From positions 620,001 through 684,000 of the forward strand of contig NZ_CP042819.1 in assembly GCF_008065155.1 (NCBI RefSeq): a stretch of 64,000 nucleotides of DNA, written 5' to 3'. The stretch is from Octadecabacter sp. SW4. Its GTDB lineage: Bacteria > Pseudomonadota > Alphaproteobacteria > Rhodobacterales > Rhodobacteraceae. The position numbers were made by a program, and so were the translations under genes. The number at the start of each line of letters is the position of its first letter. The stretch's first letter is position 1. The notes beneath the pieces were generated by a model. It saw nothing but the letters and a program-made list of their open reading frames with translations, was not told the origin of the DNA and ran no database searches. Below, in pieces: positions 1 to 8,369 of this stretch.

Positions 1-91
1 CGCGCGCGCCCGGCACCAGCGCAATATTGCGGATGTGTTCGCCGCCCATCATGCCGCAGCCGATCAGCCCGTAGTTTACCCTGTCCGTCAT
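1..91 (-). CDS. Gfo/Idh/MocA-type oxidoreductase, N-terminal fragment
   Basis: Only the first 30 codons lie in the window; the gene runs off the left edge. Translation from the ATG at 91-89 gives an N-terminal strand followed by GLIGCGMMGGEH, a Rossmann dinucleotide-binding loop (GxGxxG) placed as in Gfo/Idh/MocA sugar dehydrogenases. The start lies 2 bp past the stop of the GntR gene at 94, so the two are probably translated together and the enzyme is likely part of the same catabolic unit. The substrate cannot be told from this fragment. Confidence 0.6.
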   Translation of the reverse strand, partial: MTDRVNYGLIGCGMMGGEHIRNIALVPGAR

Positions 92-93
92 TG

Positions 94-810
94 TTAGACC
101 CTGCCCATGCGTGAGACGTATGCGGCCCGTTCACTGTCGAACCATGTTCTGGAAAATTCGACCGCTTGGGCGTTTTGCGAGTGCGAGACCCGTTCGATGT
201 AGCCAGCCACCTGGCCCCGCGCCATGTGGAACCCGGTCGGGGCCCAATCGGGAATCGGGGCAATTCCCACGCGGTCCTGAACCCGCGCGATGACCAGCCC
301 CAGCTGGGTCCGATAGAAATGATACAGGCTTTCGCTCAGGTCGCTGACGGCCAGTTTCGGCGTCTGGTCACCATCAAGCCAGACTTCCTCGAGAGCGACG
401 ACGTCACCATCAAGCCTGCGCAAACGGCGGATGCGGTGGCCCTCTGCGCTGGCACCAAAATCGGGCGCGGTGGCGGGCTTTGCAAGCCGGTCCACCGTCA
501 AGGCTTCCGCCGTGGGCATGCCCCCGCCGCCGACTTTTTCGAGCCGAAAAAACGTATACAGCGAAGCCACGTCGGGCCTGTGCCTGACGTAGTTTCCCGA
601 CCCTTGGATACGTTCAAGCAGGTTTTTCTCAGCAAGCTCAGCCAACGATTTGCGCAGCGTGCCGACAGAAATGCCCAGCCCCCTGGCAAACGTGCGCTCA
701 GGCGGTAGCCGCGCCCCGTCAGCCAGTTGGCCGGCAGCGATCCGGCGGATCAGCATTTCGCTGACCTGGATGTATTTCGGCAGTGCGCCGGGGTGCGAGG
801 GTTCGTTCAT
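94..810 (-). CDS. GntR-family regulator (HutC/UTRA subfamily)
   Basis: 238 aa. Residues about 10-78 form the winged helix-turn-helix typical of GntR proteins (PKYIQVSEMLIRRI, then LPPERTFARGLGISVGTLRKSL). Residues about 85-235 match the UTRA effector domain in length and in its RxRR, LEE and YHFYRTQLG segments. Such proteins are usually repressors released by a pathway metabolite. It is divergent from the flavin monooxygenase at 898 and followed after 2 bp by an oxidoreductase, so it probably controls both sides. The effector is unknown; a sulfosugar or sugar acid would fit the neighbours. Confidence 0.85.
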   Translation of the reverse strand: MNEPSHPGALPKYIQVSEMLIRRIAAGQLADGARLPPERTFARGLGISVGTLRKSLAELAEKNLLERIQGSGNYVRHRPDVASLYTFFRLEKVGGGGMPTAEALTVDRLAKPATAPDFGASAEGHRIRRLRRLDGDVVALEEVWLDGDQTPKLAVSDLSESLYHFYRTQLGLVIARVQDRVGIAPIPDWAPTGFHMARGQVAGYIERVSHSQNAQAVEFSRTWFDSERAAYVSRMGRV

Positions 811-842
811 ACGTGTCGGCCTTCAATCCCGAATGCGCCAAA

Positions 843-861
843 TTGATACACCATTGATGCA
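843..861 (+). promoter_or_regulatory. Possible operator: direct repeat TTGATRCA
   Basis: In the 87-bp divergent gap between the GntR gene and the monooxygenase, the octamer TTGATACA (843-850) is followed by TTGATGCA (854-861), 11 bp apart and so on the same face of the helix. The spacing and location suit a regulator site. GntR operators are more often inverted repeats, so this is a candidate only. Confidence 0.3.
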
Positions 862-897
862 CGTGATTTCAGATGCTAGCAAGGGGGTGAAAATAGC

Positions 898-2085
898 ATG
901 GAAAAGGGGATTACGATGGCAGATGCAACGCAGGTGGTCCCCGTCACATCGGCTGATCTGGATGCAGCCGAGGTTTCGTGGTTTTCGGCGCTCTGTTCGG
1001 ATGATTATGCGTATCTTGGTGTGCCCGATGGCACCCTGCGCTCAAGCTGGGAACATTGCCGCGACATCGCGCTTGAGGCCGAAAAGCAGGGCTTTCGCAA
1101 TATTCTTGCCCCATCGTCCTATCAGGTCGGGCAAGACACGCTGTCCTTCGTGGCAGGCATGGCCGCGCTGACCAAGGACATCAATTTTCTGGCCGCGATC
1201 CGCTGCGGCGAGATGCAGCCGATCATGCTGGCGCGCACCATCGCGACGCTGGATCACATGCTTAGGGGGCGGCTGACGTTGAACGTGATCAGCAGCGATT
1301 TCCCGGGCGAAGTGGCCGAAAGCAAGTTCCGTTACAAGCGCAGCCACGAGGTTGTGGAAATCCTGCGTCAGGCCTGGACCCGCGACGAGATCAACCACGA
1401 CGGCGAGGTCTACCAGTTCAAGGGTGTGCCGACGGACCCCGCGCGCCCCTATCAGCAGAACGGCGGGCCGCTGTTGTATTTCGGCGGCTACAGCCCCGAT
1501 GCCCTGGAGCTTTGCGGCGCGCAATGTGACGTCTACCTGATGTGGCCTGAACCCAAGGACCAGATCGCCCAGCGGATGCGCGATGTTCACGCCCGCGCCG
1601 CCGCGCATGGGCGCACGCTTGATTACGGGCTGCGCGTTCATATGATCGTGCGCGACACCGAGGCCGAGGCCAAGGAATACGCCGAACATCTGGTTAGCAA
1701 GCTGGATGATGAATATGGCCGCGTGATCCGCGACCGCGCCCATGACAGCATCAGCCTTGGTGTTGCCCATCAGGCCAAGGCGCGCGAACTGGCCGATAAA
1801 TTCGGCTATGTCGAACCGCATCTGTGGACCGGTGTGGGGCGCGCGCGCTCGGGCTGCGGTGCCGCCCTTGTCGGGTCGACCGATCAGGTGATGTCGGAAA
1901 TCGAAACCTATCAGAAAATGGGTATTCGGGCCTTCATCTTTTCCGGTTATCCGCATATCGACGAGGCGCAGCATTTCGGCAAACGCGTGCTGCCGCATCT
2001 GAAAACCTGTTCGCTGCCACATGCCTATGGGCGGGTGCCTGCGACCACTCCGGCCACACCTTTGGGCACTGGCGAAAGGCGCTAA
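898..2085 (+). CDS. LLM-class flavin-dependent monooxygenase, SsuD/SmoC-like
   Basis: 395 aa from the ATG at 898 (AGGGGGT about 10 bp upstream); an ATG at 916 behind AAGGGGA is equally good. The protein is a bacterial-luciferase-like TIM barrel of the alkanesulfonate monooxygenase kind: DYAYLGVPDGTLRSS near the N-terminus, LDHMLRGRLTLNVISSD, GPLLYFGGYSPDA, then a C-terminal GRARSGCGAALVGS. Family members use FMNH2 and O2 to cut C-S or C-N bonds. The aldo/keto reductase begins at the base after its stop. That pairing is the arrangement of SmoC (sulfoquinovose monooxygenase) with SmoB, so a sulfonated sugar is a plausible substrate. No flavin reductase is visible in the window. Confidence 0.8.
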   Translation: MEKGITMADATQVVPVTSADLDAAEVSWFSALCSDDYAYLGVPDGTLRSSWEHCRDIALEAEKQGFRNILAPSSYQVGQDTLSFVAGMAALTKDINFLAAIRCGEMQPIMLARTIATLDHMLRGRLTLNVISSDFPGEVAESKFRYKRSHEVVEILRQAWTRDEINHDGEVYQFKGVPTDPARPYQQNGGPLLYFGGYSPDALELCGAQCDVYLMWPEPKDQIAQRMRDVHARAAAHGRTLDYGLRVHMIVRDTEAEAKEYAEHLVSKLDDEYGRVIRDRAHDSISLGVAHQAKARELADKFGYVEPHLWTGVGRARSGCGAALVGSTDQVMSEIETYQKMGIRAFIFSGYPHIDEAQHFGKRVLPHLKTCSLPHAYGRVPATTPATPLGTGERR

Positions 2086-2973
2086 ATGGACCGTATTTCC
2101 CTTACCTCTGATCTGTCGTTGTCACGCATCGTTTATGGCATGTGGCGGTTGGGCGATGACGTTGACACGTCGGCGGCCCATGTCCGCGCCAAAATCGACG
2201 CCTGCCTTGATCAGGGCATCACGACGATGGATCAGGCCGACATCTATGGCGGCTACATGGCCGAGGAAATTCTGGGTGCGGCCCTGACGCCCGCCCTGCG
2301 CGACAAGATCGAGATTGTGACAAAATGCGATATCGTCGCCCCGGCCGGTCGTTACGGCGATGCCCGCGTCAAATACTACGACACCAGCCGTGCGCATATC
2401 ATGGCGTCGGTCGATCATTCGCTGCGGCTGATGGGGATTGATCACATCGACCTGCTGTTGATCCACCGCCCCGACCCGCTGATGGACCACCTTGAGACCG
2501 GGGCCGCGCTTGATGAACTGGTGCGCGCGGGCAAGGTCCGCGCGGTGGGAGTATCGAATTTCCGCCCGTGGGATTGGGAGCTGCTGCAATCGGCGATGAA
2601 AGTGCCGCTGGTCACCAACCAGATTGAACTGAGCCTGCAAGCCCATCAGCCCTTTACCAACGGCGACCTGGCCTTTCATCAGCGCCAGTCCCAGCCGGTC
2701 ATGGCCTGGTCGCCCTTGGGTGGCGGCGCGTTGATGGCTGGGGCCAATCAGGCGCTGTCTGATACCTTGGCGCGACTTGCAGCGGAAAATGGCGTGGATC
2801 GGGCAGCGGTGGCGGTGGCGTGGCTTCTGGCCCATCCTGCGCGCATTCTGCCGGTCATGGGCACCAACACCCTGGCCCGCATTGCGACCCTGTCGGATGC
2901 ATTCAAGGTGCGCATGGACCGCGAAACCTGGTTCGAGCTTTATACAGCCGCCCTTGGGCACGAGGTCGCCTGA
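2086..2973 (+). CDS. Aldo/keto reductase (YdhF/SmoB-like)
   Basis: 295 aa, starting at the base directly after the monooxygenase TAA, so the two are surely co-translated. It has the AKR barrel: MDQADIYGG with the catalytic Asp and Tyr near residues 46 and 50, VTKCD with the active-site Lys near residue 77, LLIHRPDP with the His, and VMGTNTLARI for the NADP phosphate near the C-terminus. It is predicted to reduce an aldehyde or ketone with NAD(P)H. If the upstream enzyme removes sulfite from a sulfosugar, this one could reduce the resulting 6-oxo sugar, as SmoB does. The substrate is inferred from context only. Confidence 0.8.
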   Translation: MDRISLTSDLSLSRIVYGMWRLGDDVDTSAAHVRAKIDACLDQGITTMDQADIYGGYMAEEILGAALTPALRDKIEIVTKCDIVAPAGRYGDARVKYYDTSRAHIMASVDHSLRLMGIDHIDLLLIHRPDPLMDHLETGAALDELVRAGKVRAVGVSNFRPWDWELLQSAMKVPLVTNQIELSLQAHQPFTNGDLAFHQRQSQPVMAWSPLGGGALMAGANQALSDTLARLAAENGVDRAAVAVAWLLAHPARILPVMGTNTLARIATLSDAFKVRMDRETWFELYTAALGHEVA

Positions 2974-3004
2974 CCCGCGCTGCACCCATCGCATTTGGTG
3001 CGGT

Positions 3005-3811
3005 CTATGACATCGACGCAGGCGGGGCTTCTTTTGCCCCGGTCATAAAGGCCACGGCGTCTGACATCGTGTAGTCCTTGGGGTCGATCACGCATAGGCG
3101 TTTGCCCAAACGGTGCACATGAATGCGGTCAGCGACCTCGAACACATGGGGCATGTTGTGGCTGATCAGGATAATCGGGATCCCGCGCGAGCGCACATCA
3201 AGGATCAGTTCCAGCACGCGCCGCGATTCCTTGACGCCAAGCGCGGCCGTTGGTTCATCCAGAATGATCACCTTGGAGCCGAACGCCGCAGCGCGGGCGA
3301 CGGCGACACCCTGACGTTGACCACCTGACAGGGTTTCGACCGCCTGGTTGATATTCTGGATCGTCATCAGACCCAGTTCGGAAAGTTTGTCGCGCGCCAC
3401 CTGTTCCATCTTCTTGCGATCCAGCTGGCGCAGGAATGTTCCGCGAAAACCGGGTTTGCGCAGTTCGCGCCCCATGAACATGTTGTCGGCAATCGACAGG
3501 GCGGGCGACATGGCAAGGGTCTGGTAAACCGTTTCGATCCCTTCCTTGCGCGCGTCGGTGGGCGATGTGAAATGCACCTGTTGGCCATCCAGGAACACCT
3601 CGCCCGCGTCCGGCATCACCGCGCCCGACACCGCCTTGATGAGCGTGGATTTCCCCGCCCCGTTGTCGCCGATCACCGCAAGGATTTCACCGGGGTAAAG
3701 ATCAAAGTCGCAGTGATCGAGAGCGGTGACCCTGCCGTAGCGTTTGACCAACCCGCGGCCTTTCAAAATCGGTTCCACCGCGCCATTGGGCGTGTTTCCA
3801 GTCAGGGTCAT
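3005..3811 (-). CDS. frcA: Sugar ABC transporter ATP-binding protein, FrcA type
   Basis: 268 aa from the ATG at 3811, which overlaps the permease stop by 4 bp (ATGA). Walker A GDNGAGKST is at residues 48-56, the signature LSGGQ at 161-165 and Walker B VIILDEPTA at 181-189. There is one ATPase domain, as in FrcA of the Sinorhizobium fructose importer, rather than the double domain of RbsA or XylG. It energises import through the permease at 3808-4896. It is the last gene of the binding protein-permease-ATPase operon and converges on the aldo/keto reductase gene. The family is clear; the sugar (fructose or a relative) is inferred. Confidence 0.8.
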   Translation of the reverse strand: MTLTGNTPNGAVEPILKGRGLVKRYGRVTALDHCDFDLYPGEILAVIGDNGAGKSTLIKAVSGAVMPDAGEVFLDGQQVHFTSPTDARKEGIETVYQTLAMSPALSIADNMFMGRELRKPGFRGTFLRQLDRKKMEQVARDKLSELGLMTIQNINQAVETLSGGQRQGVAVARAAAFGSKVIILDEPTAALGVKESRRVLELILDVRSRGIPIILISHNMPHVFEVADRIHVHRLGKRLCVIDPKDYTMSDAVAFMTGAKEAPPASMS

Positions 3812-4896
3812 GCTGATACCTTTCTGATCCATTGGTCTACGGCGACGGCGCCGATGATAAGCGCGCCGATCAGCAGGAACGTCCACTGGGCGTCTGCACC
3901 CGCAAGGCGCAGCCCAAGGGTGAATACCCCGACGATCAGCGCTCCAAACAGTGGCCCCATGATCGACCCGCGTCCGCCGAAAAGGGAGATGCCGCCGATC
4001 ACCACAGCCGTGATGCTTTCGATATTGAGAAGCTGGCCGGACGTGGGGCTGACCGATCCGATCCGCCCGATCAAGGCCCAGCCTGCGATGGCGCAGATAA
4101 AGCCGGTGACGGCATAGACCGAAATCAGCGTGCCCCTTACGTTCACGCCTGACAATTGCGCCGCTTCCGGGTCATCGCCCACGGCATAGATGTGGCGGCC
4201 CCATGCGGTCTGGCTCAGGATATAGGCGAGGATCGCAAAGATCAGGACCATCGCGATCACGCCATAGGTAAAGGTCGCTCCGCCGCGCCCGTCAGCATCC
4301 GCACCGATCTTGAAGGTCGTGCCAAGCAGTTGCAAAAGCGGGGCATCGGCCTCGATTTCCTGACTGCGGATCGTTTCGTTGGCGGAATAGAGAAAGTTGG
4401 CGGCCAGAACGATTTGCCACATGCCCAGTGTCACGATGAAAGGCGGCAGTCTCATCGCCGCAACCAGCCAGCCATTGATCGCCCCGATCAGCGTGCCAAA
4501 GGCCAAACCGCTGACCACCGCGATTTCCACGGGCACACCATAGCGAAAGGTGAATTGCCCCATGATGACACTGGACAATACGGCGATTGCCCCGACGCTG
4601 AGGTCAATACCGGCGGTCAGAATGACAAGGCTTTGTGCCGCCGCGACGATCCCGACGATCTGCACCTGTTGCAGGATCAGCGTCAGCGCGAAGGGCGAAA
4701 AGAACTTGGTGCCCAGAAGCGCGCCGAAAATAATGATCGAGGCGACCAGAACAAACAGCGGAACGAGGGCGGGATTGACGTGCAACGCATGCTGCACCCG
4801 GGCCAGAACGCCTTTGCGGTCGTCCTCGAAATGCGCGACCGCCTCGGCAGAGCCTGTTTTTACGACAGATTCATAATCATCATTCTTGTCAGACAT
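3808..4896 (-). CDS. frcC: Sugar ABC transporter permease, FrcC/RbsC type
   Basis: 362 aa from the ATG at 4896, chosen because GGAGGGG lies 4-5 bp upstream; a longer frame to 4935 has no such site. A hydrophilic N-terminus of about 45 residues is followed by 8-10 hydrophobic segments. The family landmark LVILTAGIDLSVGAIAVLSS is present, as is AVGDDPEAAQLSGVNV in the cytoplasmic loop that contacts the ATPase. The gene sits between frcB and frcA and overlaps frcA by 4 bp. It forms the inner-membrane channel of a monosaccharide importer. Confidence 0.8.
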   Translation of the reverse strand: MSDKNDDYESVVKTGSAEAVAHFEDDRKGVLARVQHALHVNPALVPLFVLVASIIIFGALLGTKFFSPFALTLILQQVQIVGIVAAAQSLVILTAGIDLSVGAIAVLSSVIMGQFTFRYGVPVEIAVVSGLAFGTLIGAINGWLVAAMRLPPFIVTLGMWQIVLAANFLYSANETIRSQEIEADAPLLQLLGTTFKIGADADGRGGATFTYGVIAMVLIFAILAYILSQTAWGRHIYAVGDDPEAAQLSGVNVRGTLISVYAVTGFICAIAGWALIGRIGSVSPTSGQLLNIESITAVVIGGISLFGGRGSIMGPLFGALIVGVFTLGLRLAGADAQWTFLLIGALIIGAVAVDQWIRKVSA

Positions 4897-4960
4897 GTCG
4901 CCCCTCCGCGTTTTGCTTGGCTGCCATCCATGCATAAGCCTAGCGTATTTCTTGTAACGA

Positions 4961-4981
4961 AGGGCGGGAATTTCCCGCCCT
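4961..4981 (-). other. Intercistronic hairpin between frcB and frcC
   Basis: GGGCGGGAA and TTCCCGCCC form a near-perfect palindrome in the 111-bp gap between frcB and frcC. There is no U-run on the transcript side, so full termination is unlikely. Similar hairpins after binding-protein genes often stabilise the upstream message and keep the binding protein in excess over the permease. The sequence also resembles the REP palindromes found elsewhere in the window. Confidence 0.45.
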
Positions 4982-5007
4982 CCATTCTGATATCAGATGT
5001 GATGGGT

Positions 5008-6027
5008 TTAGCCCCAGCACAGCTCCGTGCCTTCGGCGACAGAAATGCTTTCGACACCTCCGGCAGGCTGATCGGTGACAAGGGCCACGCCGGTGTCAAA
5101 GAAATCCTTGCCGGGGGTGTTTTCGGGCAGGGTGCCATCGGCGGCGAAGGCGGCAATCGCCTCGATACCAAGGGCGGCCATGCGCAGCGGATACTGCTGT
5201 GAAGTTGCGCCGATCACGCCGTCCGCGATGTTTTGCACACCCGGGCAGCCACCGTCGACAGACACGATCAACACGTCGTTTTCGCGGCCGATGGATTTCA
5301 GCGCCTCGTAGGCACCCGCGGCGGCAGGTTCGTTGATCGTATAGACCACGTTGATGGTTGGATCGACAGCCAGCAGATTTTCCATCGCGGTGCGCCCGCC
5401 TTCTTCGTTGCCTGCGGTGACGTCGTTGCCGACGATACGCGGATCATCTTCGTCGCCGTTCACGTTTGGATCCGCAAGGTCGATGCCAAAGCCCTGAAGG
5501 AAGCCCTGATCGCGCAGCACGCCAACGGTTGGCTGGCTGACGGCCAGATCAAGCATGGCGATACGGGCACTTGCCGCATCATCGCCCAACGTCGCCGCGG
5601 CCCATTGGCCGATCAGTTCACCGGCCAGGAAGTTGTCGGTCGCAAAGGTCGCATCCGCCGCGTCGGTCGGTTCGAGCGGTGTATCAAGCGCGATGACCAG
5701 CAGGCCAGCCTCGCGGGCCTGGGTCACGGCACCGACGATGGATGATGTGTCGGACGCGGTGATCAGGATGCCGGACGCGCCGTCGGCGATGCATGTCTCG
5801 ATCGCGGCCACTTGCGTTTCGTGATCGCCGTCGATCTTGCCCGCATAAGAGCGCAGCGTGATGCCCGCCTCGGCGGCGGCTGCTTCGGCGCCTTCGCGCA
5901 TCTTGACGAAGAAGGGGTTGGTGTCGGTCTTGGTGATCAGGCAGGCCGAGACGCCGTGGCTTTCGGCCATGACGGAACCGGCGGAAGTGATGGCGGCAAG
6001 CGCCGTCCCAATAAGCAATTTCTTCAT
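5008..6027 (-). CDS. frcB: Periplasmic sugar-binding protein, FrcB type
   Basis: 339 aa from the ATG at 6027, behind GGGAGGA. Residues 1-21 are a signal peptide ending in VMAES. The mature part is a type I periplasmic binding protein: [17 protein letters not shown] at the start, [20 protein letters not shown], then [14 protein letters not shown] and VSVDGGCPG segments. It should capture a monosaccharide for the FrcC/FrcA importer. It is the first gene of the operon and divergent from a ROK regulator, which is the order of the frc fructose system of rhizobia. A related hexose or pentose is possible. Confidence 0.8.
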   Translation of the reverse strand: MKKLLIGTALAAITSAGSVMAESHGVSACLITKTDTNPFFVKMREGAEAAAAEAGITLRSYAGKIDGDHETQVAAIETCIADGASGILITASDTSSIVGAVTQAREAGLLVIALDTPLEPTDAADATFATDNFLAGELIGQWAAATLGDDAASARIAMLDLAVSQPTVGVLRDQGFLQGFGIDLADPNVNGDEDDPRIVGNDVTAGNEEGGRTAMENLLAVDPTINVVYTINEPAAAGAYEALKSIGRENDVLIVSVDGGCPGVQNIADGVIGATSQQYPLRMAALGIEAIAAFAADGTLPENTPGKDFFDTGVALVTDQPAGGVESISVAEGTELCWG

Positions 6028-6207
6028 GATGTCCTCCCAGAACAAAATATGGCAGGGCCTCCACCCCGCGCGTTCAACGGCCAGCAATGCCCGCCGTTCC
6101 ACCTTAGAAGGCACGATTCGCTGGGGGATGTCAATTAATTAGTTAACTTTCTTTATTAAATGGAATGGGCTATGTATTAACATGGAGGAGGATTCTAAGT
6201 TGCGCGC
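6028..6207. promoter_or_regulatory. Divergent frcB / ROK regulator promoter region
   Basis: This 180-bp gap separates the importer operon from its regulator. The stretch 6130-6180 is far more AT-rich than its surroundings and holds TTAATTAGTTAA and TTTATTAAA motifs, of the kind bound by ROK repressors. GGAGGAGG at 6184-6191 is the likely ribosome site of the regulator, though its distance to the ATG at 6208 is long (about 16 bp). No clear -35/-10 pair was assigned. Confidence 0.4.
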
Positions 6208-7394
6208 ATGGATGACGGGTTAGTCAGATCAATCAGCTCGGGGCTGAGCCAGAAAGGCGTTCGCGATCACAACGAACGTTTACTGCTTTCGCTTGTGCAG
6301 CGTCACGGGGCATTGCCCGGCAGCGATCTGGCGAAACGCGCGGGCTTATCGCCACCAACGGTATCAAGCATTCTGCGCCGGCTCGAGGCCGAAGGGCTGC
6401 TTGAACGTGGCGATCCGGTCCGCGGCAAAGTCGGAAAACCCTCTATTCCCATGCGTTTGGCTGCCGATGGGGCGTTTTCCTATGGCCTCAAGATCGGGCG
6501 GCGATCTGCCGAACTTGTGCTGATTGACCTCAGGGGTGATCTGCGCCACGAGCGTCAGTTGACCTATGAAACGCCCTTGCCCGACCAGATCTTCGACTTT
6601 GTTGAAACAGGCGTCCACAGTATCGCGGAAAACCTGACGCTCAAGCAAGCCAGCCGGATTTGCGGGCTTGGCGTCGCCGCCCCCTTCGAGATGTGGAACT
6701 GGCCGCAGAATCAGGCAGGGGCGGATAGCGCGTTTGAAACTTGGCGCGATGTCGACCTGCGGACGATCCTGCAAGAGCGTTCGGGTCAGCCGGTCTCGCT
6801 CATGAATGATGCAACGGCGGCTTGCCAGGCCGAACACACATACGGGCGCGGTCGTGAATTTCGCGACTACGCCTATTTCTTCGTGGGCGCATATGTCGGG
6901 GGGGCATCGCCCTTAACAATGCGGTCTATGAAGGGCGGCAGGGCAACGCGGGCGCACTTGGATCGCTGCGCAGTATCGGCCCGAACGGCGAAAGCATGCA
7001 ACTGGTGGACATGGCCTCTATTCACCAGCTTGAACTGCGCCTGCGTGAAGTAGACCTTGATCCGCGCCAGTTGTGGGACAACCCCGAAAGCTGGCACGAC
7101 CTGTCGCGCTACGTTGATCCGTGGATCGGTCAGACCGCGCAGGAGCTGGCCAAGGCGGCGCTGTCGACCTGTTCGGTGATTGATTTCGAGGCGGTGCTGA
7201 TTGACGGGGCCTTCCCTGAAACCGTGCGCGAGAAACTGGTCACACGGGTGCGCCGCTATGTCATCACCCAAGACACGCGCGGCCTGATCCCGCCACGGAT
7301 CGAAGCGGGCAGTATCGGCCGCAAGGCCCGCGCCATCGGCGCGGCAACGCGCCCCATCAGCGCCCTGTTCATGTTAAACCCTTCGCTGAATTGA
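6208..7394 (+). pseudogene. ROK-family transcriptional regulator, frameshifted
   Basis: The N-terminal frame (6208 to about 6900) has a winged helix (GALPGSDLAKRAGLSPPTVSS) and then a ROK domain (GLGVAAPFEMWNWP, LMNDATAAC). At 6898-6904 there are seven Gs where the family reading GGGIALNN needs eight. The frame is lost there and continues in another frame to 7394 (ALNNAVYEGRQGNAGALGS to the C-terminus). As read, the product would be 281 aa with a wrong tail and no complete sugar-kinase fold. It could be a real mutation, a phase-variable G-tract or a base-calling error. When intact it would be the likely sugar-responsive repressor of frcBCA. The break lies about 570 bp from the border of the tRNA-Gln element. 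Confidence 0.8.
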
Positions 7395-7465
7395 AGGTGC
7401 GGCGCGGCAAAACGTCGACCCCAGCGGGCGGCGGGGCCGTTCTAACAGGGTCACTTAGGGGAAGC

Positions 7466-7484
7466 GCTGGCTGGGATGGTAGGA
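7466..7484 (+). repeat. attL: 19-bp copy of the tRNA-Gln 3' end
   Basis: GCTGGCTGGGATGGTAGGA is identical to 14585-14603, which spans the CCA end, acceptor strand and part of the T arm of the tRNA-Gln gene. The similarity stops at 7485. It marks the left border of the element. The ancestral chromosome probably joined the ROK gene end directly to tRNA-Gln here. Confidence 0.8.
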
Positions 7485-7710
7485 ACCCCAGCCGACCGTT
7501 AGCGTTCTTCGGCTTAGTCAACGGAGGTGGCCGATTGGGGCAGTGGGTGGGGCATTGCTGGGGCGGTTTGGCCCTCGTTAGAGGTGGTGCGAGTGGTGGC
7601 GAGAGTAGGAGCATTGCGACGGGCGGATTGGGGGCGAGCGCCAGCGAAGGTGTTGGAGCGAAGCGATGGCCCTTGGTGGAGGTGGGGGGCGGTGTGGTGA
7701 GTGTGAGTGG
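7466..7710 (+). repeat. Arm A, 245-bp terminal repeat (left border copy)
   Basis: By eye it is an exact inverted match to 11597-11841. It begins with the 19-bp core and is strongly G-rich on the plus strand. It holds GGGGCAGT-GGG-TGGGGCAT at 7537-7555, which recurs with a different 3-bp spacer in arm B. The open frame across it is an effect of composition and not a credible gene. Confidence 0.85.
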
Positions 7711-8004
7711 TAGCGGGTGTTGCAGGTGGAACGGGTGCGGCAGGAAGAGGGTGGCAACAGACGGTGCCACGGTTGCTCTCGGGTGTTCCCTAACAGCTAA
7801 CCCTCGGGCGAGGCGATCAACCGATGTGTCTGGGGTGTGGCAGTCAGGAGACCTGGGAGGTGTGGGGGCGGACATTGGCGGTGTGGGGGTGGTGTTGAGC
7901 GGTGAAGGGGCGGGAAGGGCGGAAATCGGACTTTCGCTGCGAATGCGGACTGGATTGGACAACTTGTAGAGAGCGGACACTCAGGGCTGCGTCTGGACGC
8001 TGAA
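7711..8004. other. G-rich non-coding stretch inside the element
   Basis: Nothing recognisable is encoded here. The plus strand keeps the strong G-over-C bias of arm A up to about 7930 and then becomes ordinary. Frames on both strands are open only because of this bias (runs of Gly/Arg/Val or of Pro/Ser/Thr) and show no domain. Confidence 0.5.
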
Positions 8005-8369
8005 TTATGTGCTGAGCCTTGACTTCAATTCGTTGAACTTTGCGATCTGGCGGACATAAATACTCTTCGCTTGTTTTCTGAGAATACGCGCACCAGAATA
8101 ATCACCAGCTCGACAGATCATCCGATGTGCCCTTAGAAAAAGAAAGGTCTCTGCACCTGGGTGAGAACGGCAGTTTTCAATATTCTTCGTGTAGGTTCTT
8201 AGATAGCTCTGTGAAACTTGTTGCTGTTCTGTCGAGTTTGTTAAGCGTTTGACGGATGGATTTCGGTTTAGTCGCACGGCATCCATACGGAGGTAGTGCG
8301 GGTCGAATCCCTGCCCAATCAAACGGCAACAGAAATCAGTATCCTCATCAATGATTTGGTCTGGTGAGC
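8005..8369 (-). pseudogene. Glycosyltransferase-like C-terminal remnant
   Basis: The frame ends at 8005 and stays open upstream to about 8370, where an insertion sequence begins. The segment DEDTDFCCRLIGQGFDPHY resembles the (E/D)DxDFCxRL motif of family 2 glycosyltransferases. A basic helical tail with RTYTKNIENCRSHPGAETF follows. About two thirds of a normal glycosyltransferase is missing. It could start weakly at a TTG (8322), but a broken gene is more likely. The family is a guess from one motif. Confidence 0.45.

Noticed and set aside
6131..6180. CtrA-type sites (TTAA-N7-TTAA) before frcB
   Set aside because: The spacings are 4 and 9 bp, not 7.
7391..7969. 192-aa Gly/Arg-rich frame over arm A
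   Set aside because: Open only because of G-rich composition; no ribosome site, and the inverted copy ends in a different frame context.
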